A stretch of DNA of 64,000 nucleotides from Neisseriaceae bacterium ESL0693. GTDB taxonomy: Bacteria; Pseudomonadota; Gammaproteobacteria; Burkholderiales; Neisseriaceae. The position numbers and the translations under genes are program-made. Position 1 is the stretch's first letter, and each line of letters begins with the position of its first letter. The notes below the pieces were generated by a model. It was not told the origin of the DNA. It ran no database searches and worked only from the letters and a program-made list of their open reading frames with translations. Of this stretch, positions 59,431 to 64,000 are shown piece after piece. The stretch lies in the NCBI GenBank assembly GCA_029433475.1, contig JAQTIE010000007.1:310001-374000 (forward strand). The letters run 5' to 3'.

Positions 59431-59457
59431 AAATAGCGGCATTTGCCGCTATTTTTT
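59431..59457 (+). terminator. Rho-independent terminator of the csp gene
   Basis: AAATAGCGGCA-TT-TGCCGCTATTT followed by TTT, 40 nt after the stop. A smaller hairpin (GATAGCCAT / ATGGTTATC) precedes it. Confidence 0.92.
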
Positions 59458-59943
59458 CATTATGATCACCAGTTTTATTAAAACTATAATTAAAAAGTTC
59501 AGAATCCATAGTTTAATCATCTGTTTAAAATAGCCAATCAATATTGGCAATTAATATGTGTCAATACACCTACAAAATTCAACTGAAACATGGATTTTGA
59601 TATCATTCTGCTTTATCGGGAGCCAGAGAATAACTTCAGATAAAATTAATTTTGAAATCACCATTTAATGTATTATTTCAGGCTGAAATAGCTATTGATT
59701 GATATCAACCCAATTCATTGCCGTTAAAGCTTATTTATTGCATTGCAACTATTAAGAATCCACGTTAGGCTGAAATCTCCAACGTGGAAAATAAATCAAT
59801 CTCTAATTCTTTGATAAGATTGTATCAATCATCCTCTATAAAGCATACCCGCAGGCAATGCTAACTGTATTAAATATATTTTCATTTTTATCTATCCAAT
59901 TCATCATATTTTAATATTAAGATAATATCTATCTGTCCTCTAA
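59458..59943. other. 486-bp spacer containing a second FNR box
   Basis: Apart from the FNR box at 59695-59708 and a 7-bp hairpin (CCACGTT 59760-59766 / AACGTGG 59781-59787), nothing is recognised. No coding frame. Confidence 0.4.
59695..59708. promoter_or_regulatory. Second perfect FNR box
   Basis: TTGAT-TGAT-ATCAA matches the FNR consensus exactly. Possible -10 boxes sit at suitable distances on either strand (TATTTA at 59732-59737 plus; TACATT at 59667-59672 minus), but no annotated gene starts nearby. It may drive an unseen RNA or be chance. Confidence 0.45.
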
Positions 59944-60882
59944 CTAATTATAGAGCAGGCTGTATTGAGTATTTTTTAACCACTCATGCCGCTCAAGATA
60001 ATTTCCCTCCCAAGGAAAATCTTCCATATTATCAGGTAATATTCTGCTACCAATATTTTGATTTAATAAATGGGCAACCATGCGGCCGTCTTTAATATGA
60101 TCAATAATACGACCAATCAGATAATGCTGGTGCTCATCGATCTCATCTTTGATACGGAAAAACCAGTGATAACACCAATCCATGCTTTGAATTAAAGTAC
60201 TTAGGTTGTTTCTTGAAACCAGAACCTGATCACTCCTACTTTGCTCTGCATCCAGTACCTCACCATAAAGGCAGTTTTCTTTAATGGCGACATTACTCAT
60301 TAAAGCAATAATACTTTTAAATTCGGTAGCCGGTACTTCTTTATAGCCCACACCATACTTTCCCTTAACCGAGTTCCACAATAAAAGCGACATACTGGCT
60401 TGCTTTGCCTGAGGCATGCACTGAACCAATTGATGATGAAATGCCTGTATTGTGTTCTGTTGTTCTATAGTCAATCCTGAAGCCAGTGACTGATAGGATG
60501 ACTTCAATGCAGTATTTTTCTGTAAAGTAATATTATGTACCCAGTAATCATGCAAAACTTCAAAACATTCATCCTGATATTTAATCACATTTTCACGAAT
60601 TTCTGGCTTAACTTTCTCCGGATTAATCCCGAATAGCCAGCCATTGAGTTTTCGTAACGGAATACATAACATTGTGCGTTTTTTACCATCAGCACTGACC
60701 GTTTCGATATCACAACAGTTGAATTTTTCACGATACCGTTTCAGTTTAACCGTTTGAGAAGACCAGGCCAGGCCAATAATTTCCACTATCGGACGCATCG
60801 CCACGAAAACCGTATCATGAATTTTGATGGTCAGTAGCTTATCCCCATAGAATGGGACAAATGTGATAACATTATTATCCAC
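59944..60882 (-). CDS. Phage antirepressor N-terminal domain protein
   Basis: 312 residues. The first 120 match the P22 antirepressor N-terminal domain: F-Y-G-D-K-L-L-T-I, V-A-M-R-P-I-V-E-I-I-G-L-A-W-S-S-Q, K-L-K-R-Y-R-E-K-F, T-M-L-C-I-P-L-R-K-L-N-G-W-L-F-G-I-N, then I-K-Y-Q-D-E-C-F-E-V-L. Such proteins bind and inactivate phage repressors. The C-terminal part is not recognised. It diverges from an S24-type repressor gene, as in prophage switches. Confidence 0.85.
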   Translation of the reverse strand: MDNNVITFVPFYGDKLLTIKIHDTVFVAMRPIVEIIGLAWSSQTVKLKRYREKFNCCDIETVSADGKKRTMLCIPLRKLNGWLFGINPEKVKPEIRENVIKYQDECFEVLHDYWVHNITLQKNTALKSSYQSLASGLTIEQQNTIQAFHHQLVQCMPQAKQASMSLLLWNSVKGKYGVGYKEVPATEFKSIIALMSNVAIKENCLYGEVLDAEQSRSDQVLVSRNNLSTLIQSMDWCYHWFFRIKDEIDEHQHYLIGRIIDHIKDGRMVAHLLNQNIGSRILPDNMEDFPWEGNYLERHEWLKNTQYSLLYN

Positions 60883-61217
60883 ATCGAACTCCTATATTTC
60901 ATTGGATTAAGATTTGCACTTCTACCTCAAAGGTGGCCGCCTTTGAGGTATTTTCTAAGAGACGATCTATTAGTTACTTCCTCCCTTTCCTTCTCTGAAT
61001 TGCTTAAACCACATAAAAAAAACAGACGTCCTTTTACACATTTAATAACGCTCATACTCACTTAAATTGCTTGAGAATTAAATACTATCAAATACTAAAA
61101 GTTTTAACCTTATCATTTTTCATGTAATATACTCACTATTAAAATTACTCTTATTTACCAAAGAGTATATGTATACTAAACTTATTAAAAGTTAATTTCA
61201 AATAATTTTTATATTTT
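60883..61217. promoter_or_regulatory. Divergent control region of antirepressor and repressor
   Basis: 335 bp, very A+T-rich. It has the perfect palindrome AGTATA-TG-TATACT (61164-61177) about 40 nt before the repressor start, and TACTAAAAGTTTT (61093-61105), which recurs inverted at 63170-63182 before the second repressor. These are candidate operators. Confidence 0.5.
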
Positions 61218-61853
61218 ATGTCAAAAAATAACTTTAAAAGCCTCCTGAAATCCTCACGCATGGATCTGGGGTTATCTCAAAAAGAACTGGCCACACTCAT
61301 TGGCACGAGTCCTGCTATTGTTTCGAAATATGAATCCGGCAAATCACAACCTCGGACAGATACCATTAAAAAAATTGCTTCTGTTCTCAAGCTTTCTGAT
61401 CAGGTTTTATTAGATTCGTTGACTTTACCCTCAGATGAACAAATTGAGATACCTTATTTTGAACTCTCTGCCTGTGAAGAACAGCCAGGTTATCGCATGC
61501 AGCCTTTACCTAAAAAATCCATCTATATATTAGAAGACAGCCTGGCTCAGCTAAATCCATCTTCTTTACCCATATTTGCGACCTCGGCATTTGGCGAATC
61601 CATGACACCGTTAATTAATCATAATGATATTGTATTTATAAAAAACGAACCATCATCACAATTCATTGATGGTAAAATTTATGCTCTTGTATTTCAAAAT
61701 CATATTTTTATTAAACGGGTTTTTATTACCAAACTGAATGGACTGGAATTACATAGCGCCAATCCTCAATATCCGCCGATTGTGGTTAATGCGGAACAAA
61801 TGCGTTTTCTGAAAATCATTGGTTTGGTCATTTATCGCGCAGGCTACATATAA
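61218..61853 (+). CDS. HTH/S24-peptidase repressor (CI/LexA-like), first copy
   Basis: 211 residues. N-terminal XRE-type HTH (about 12-65: L-S-Q-K-E-L-A-T-L-I-G-T-S-P-A-I-V-S-K-Y-E-S-G-K). C-terminal S24 peptidase: catalytic Ser in F-G-E-S-M-T-P-L (about 128), Lys in I-F-I-K-R-V-F (about 167). It should bind operators and be cleaved or inactivated in the SOS response. The cleavage site between the domains is not obvious (no clear Ala-Gly). No good ribosome site; the ATG at 61218 starts just after an A+T-rich leader. Confidence 0.88.
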   Translation: MSKNNFKSLLKSSRMDLGLSQKELATLIGTSPAIVSKYESGKSQPRTDTIKKIASVLKLSDQVLLDSLTLPSDEQIEIPYFELSACEEQPGYRMQPLPKKSIYILEDSLAQLNPSSLPIFATSAFGESMTPLINHNDIVFIKNEPSSQFIDGKIYALVFQNHIFIKRVFITKLNGLELHSANPQYPPIVVNAEQMRFLKIIGLVIYRAGYI

Positions 61854-62282
61854 ATCTTTTGGCATATTTTTTCTAAAAAATAATTTATTAGCATAAAATG
61901 ACATAATTTATAGCATCTGCCATTCTTTACTGGAATATTCGGATTTTTATAGTCTAAAATAAATAATTGGTACATTACTCATAAACATCATACCAATAGA
62001 CTGATTTGGTTCACTTCAGGAAAATACTTCTCATGAATTTTTAATTCCTTATTGTATAAAATCTGTAATGATGCGCTGAACAACAGCCTCAATAACACCA
62101 CTGATTAAGATCAATGATGATAATATTATGGTGCAGATTATTATAATTTACATAAATGCTATTTTACTTATATCATTTATTCTTGTTTATTGTATTTTAT
62201 TGATACAATAAGGTCTATCTGTAATATCCATAAAACATTTAGAAACATAAATCTATTTAAAATATTTGTTTTAGATGATTTT
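61854..62282. other. 429-bp spacer with a near-FNR site
   Basis: CTGAT-TAAG-ATCAA (62101-62114) is one base off the FNR consensus and TATAAT lies at 62142-62147, but the spacing (about 47 nt to the start) is not ideal. No gene or RNA supported. Confidence 0.35.
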
Positions 62283-62981
62283 TTATATTTCTGGTCTTTC
62301 AGACCATTCCTCAGCCGAAGTAAACATATCATCCAGAAACAATTGCGGCATCAATTCATTATTTTTCTGTATCATATAATTTTCATGTGTTTGTAAATCA
62401 TAATTGGCTTTTATTTTGCGCTTGACTGCATCTACTGATTTAAGTGATTTTAAAAACCGCTCCATCATCGACTCTACCCGTACACCTCCGCGAACCGACT
62501 CCCATAATTCAGGGTTAATCTCTTTCATACGATTGAATGCCTGACAAACATTTTTGGCTATTTCAATAGAATTATCCTGAGTCTGTACCAGAAATGCCTG
62601 TTTACTGGCCACTTCCCCCAATTCCTGAGCCAATTGATGTAGATATTTCTGACTGGCATTGATAATCGTACGTCTGATTTCAAAGGAAGACCGTACTTCC
62701 TCACAATCATTAATATCACCAACGATATAATCCAGGCTGACATCATAATGTCTCGAAAGTTCTCTTAGCCAGTACGTCGGTATCTGTTTTTGGCCATTCT
62801 CCCATTCTGATAAATGAGATTTACTCAAATGAGGGAAAGCTGCGCATACATCTGTTGGCCTTAATCCAATGGCTATTCTGGCTTTGACCAATCGCTGACC
62901 GATGGTTCGGTTTAATGCTTCACTACTGGCTCGCTTCAATTCTCGCCATTCTTCTTTCTTTTCTTTTAAATCCTGTTCCAT
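62283..62981 (-). CDS. XRE-family HTH protein
   Basis: 232 residues from ATG 62981, which has AAGG 9 nt upstream; a TTG at 62990 is rejected. HTH about 26-85: I-G-Q-R-L-V-K-A-R-I-A-I-G-L-R-P-T-D-V, then L-S-K-S-H-L-S-E-W-E-N-G-Q-K-Q-I-P and L-S-R-H-Y-D-V-S-L-D-Y-I-V-G-D. The remaining 145 residues are helical, of unknown family, with no peptidase motif. It lies divergent to the second S24 repressor, a prophage-type arrangement. Confidence 0.8.
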   Translation of the reverse strand: MEQDLKEKKEEWRELKRASSEALNRTIGQRLVKARIAIGLRPTDVCAAFPHLSKSHLSEWENGQKQIPTYWLRELSRHYDVSLDYIVGDINDCEEVRSSFEIRRTIINASQKYLHQLAQELGEVASKQAFLVQTQDNSIEIAKNVCQAFNRMKEINPELWESVRGGVRVESMMERFLKSLKSVDAVKRKIKANYDLQTHENYMIQKNNELMPQLFLDDMFTSAEEWSERPEI

Positions 62982-63145
62982 ATTCTTCAACCTTATACTA
63001 TTTATCTATTTCATTCAGACGCATCATTCGTGTATAAATTTTGTTTAAAAATCACAAAAATATAAATGTGCTAAAAATTTCATTCTATATTCAACGAGCT
63101 GAATAATATTTATGTAAATACTCTGAAGCGTTCCTCTAAAACTAC

Positions 63146-63190
63146 AATATAAACTAGTTTATATTATTAAAAACTTTTAGTAAAGTTTTT
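63146..63190. promoter_or_regulatory. Twin palindromic operators before the second S24 repressor
   Basis: AATATAAACTAGTTTATATT (63146-63165) is a perfect 20-bp palindrome. It is followed by AAAAACTTT-TAGT-AAAGTTTTT (63169-63190), a perfect 9-bp inverted repeat. The second contains the 13-bp motif shared with 61093-61105. They sit between divergent promoters of the XRE gene and the repressor gene. Confidence 0.6.
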
Positions 63191-63224
63191 GCTGCATGCA
63201 ACAGGATAACTTACGATTTAGGTT

Positions 63225-63884
63225 ATGAGAAAAGAAAACTGTATTACCCATATTGATCTAAAACAGATTCGTCAAAAAAATCTAGCCGACTGGTTCAAGA
63301 CAAAAACACTACCGCCTAAAGAAAAAAGTTATTTATCCCAATTAATTAATGGTAAAACTTCTTTTGGAGAACGCGTCAGCCGTCGTTTAGAAAAAGATTA
63401 TGGCATGCCGGCTTTTTATCTTGATAGCATAAATAAAGAGCATATAGACTATATCACGATAGAACTGCTTGATTGGTCAGTTCCTTATGGATATATCTCT
63501 TTAAATCATGTCCCGAATGATACTGTCCGTCAGATTGAAATACCGAAAAGTAAATCTGCCTTATGGTTTAGCCATTATCCAACCACTCATCTCAAACTGA
63601 CCACCATTCATGGCGACAGTATGGAACCAACTTTACCACAAGGAAGTATTGCTTTTGTGGATAGTCATATTCATGAACTAATAGAAGATGGAATCTATGC
63701 TTTTATTCTCAAAGGTGAAGCTTACATCAAACGCTTGCAACGCTTACCAGATACGATTAGTGTCAAATCTGATAATCCTTATTATGAATCTTTTATCATT
63801 ACACCAGATCAGGTACTTGAGAAAGAAATTTATATTGTAGGCAAATTAATCAGTGTATTGCCATTCGGAATAAAAAATCTGTAA
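63225..63884 (+). CDS. S24-peptidase repressor-like protein, second copy
   Basis: 219 residues. N-terminal part has a divergent HTH (about 8-65: K-Q-I-R-Q-K-N-L-A-D-W-F, S-Y-L-S-Q-L-I-N-G-K-T-S-F-G-E-R-V-S-R-R-L-E). C-terminal S24 domain: catalytic Ser in H-G-D-S-M-E-P-T-L (about 132), Lys in A-Y-I-K-R-L (about 168), D-N-P-Y-Y. Similar to phage CI-type and to stress-response regulators. Preceded by clear operator palindromes. Confidence 0.85.
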   Translation: MRKENCITHIDLKQIRQKNLADWFKTKTLPPKEKSYLSQLINGKTSFGERVSRRLEKDYGMPAFYLDSINKEHIDYITIELLDWSVPYGYISLNHVPNDTVRQIEIPKSKSALWFSHYPTTHLKLTTIHGDSMEPTLPQGSIAFVDSHIHELIEDGIYAFILKGEAYIKRLQRLPDTISVKSDNPYYESFIITPDQVLEKEIYIVGKLISVLPFGIKNL

Positions 63885-63905
63885 ATAATTCAATGTTTAT
63901 ATAAT

Positions 63906-64000
63906 TTAAAATACTGAATAAAGATAAGTATTTGAATAATTAAGATTATAATCTTCATCATCCTGGTCATCAAACCAGAGATAAACAATGCCAAACCCGT
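63906..64000 (-). CDS. Possible 3' end of a minus-strand gene running off the window
   Basis: The minus strand is open from the window edge for 31 codons to TAA (63906-63908). The peptide G-F-G-I-V-Y-L-W-F-D-D-Q-D-D-E-D-Y-N-L reads like an acidic protein tail. Too short to identify or to be sure it is coding. Confidence 0.35.
   Translation of the reverse strand, partial: GFGIVYLWFDDQDDEDYNLNYSNTYLYSVF

Noticed and set aside
62101-62147. Third FNR-driven small RNA
   Set aside because: The box has one mismatch, spacing to TATAAT is about 5 nt too long and no terminator follows.

Overview
The window looks like a chromosomal segment of a Neisseriaceae bacterium, most likely Snodgrassella or a close relative. 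This rests on recognised gene content and order (aroC-proQ, eno-ftsB, rimP-nusA-infB-rbfA, metZ, bioY), an A+T-rich base composition and very A+T-rich spacers. No species assignment was computed. Most of the window is core genome, broken up by accessory blocks.

Layout. 0-1.9 kb: a 5'-truncated endonuclease/exonuclease/phosphatase-family gene, a small RepB/CopB-like protein and a ClbS/DfsB-type genotoxin-resistance protein. 1.9-4.4 kb: aroC, proQ, tatD-family nuclease. 4.7-10.5 kb: a hydroxamate-type iron uptake locus (fhuC-fhuD-fhuB operon plus a TonB-dependent receptor) with a strong Fur box before the receptor. 11.1-17.7 kb: a five-gene tripartite ABC exporter (HlyD adaptor, double ATPase, two permeases, NodT outer-membrane factor). 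17.8-19.7 kb: a long non-coding stretch with tRNA-Ser(GCT). 19.7-33.7 kb: core genes eno, ftsB, a STAS-like protein, a hydrolase, a PEBP protein, acetolactate decarboxylase fused into the rbfA end of the rimP-nusA-infB operon, clpB and bioY. 33.8-36.7 kb: trxA, metZ, yaaA, tRNA-Ser(TGA).

36.8-47.9 kb, directly after tRNA-Ser(TGA), is a strongly A+T-rich accessory island. Its centre is a single about 1,421-residue protein that joins an FSH1-type serine hydrolase, an AMP-forming acyl-activating domain, a multi-span acyltransferase-3 domain and a carrier protein. It is coupled to an elbB-like gene and faces a phosphopantetheinyl transferase and an AraC regulator. I read it as a one-protein, membrane-anchored, carrier-dependent acyl transfer system, logically like the Dlt system. 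It is the best candidate here for an undescribed system. The island ends with three phage tail-fibre-type genes without the rest of a phage.

48.2-57.1 kb returns to core-like genes: an FtsK translocase with a single membrane segment, panC, an amino-acid binding lipoprotein, and two tandem phosphoethanolamine-transferase paralogues whose 3' ends are nearly identical. Just after them is a perfect FNR box, a perfect -10 box and a rho-independent terminator that define a probable anaerobically induced small RNA of about 80 nt. 57.3-59.1 kb holds nothing I can call. 59.2 kb is a cold-shock gene. 59.9-64.0 kb is a prophage-type regulatory region: antirepressor, two S24-peptidase repressors, an XRE regulator, and palindromic operators that share a 13-bp motif.
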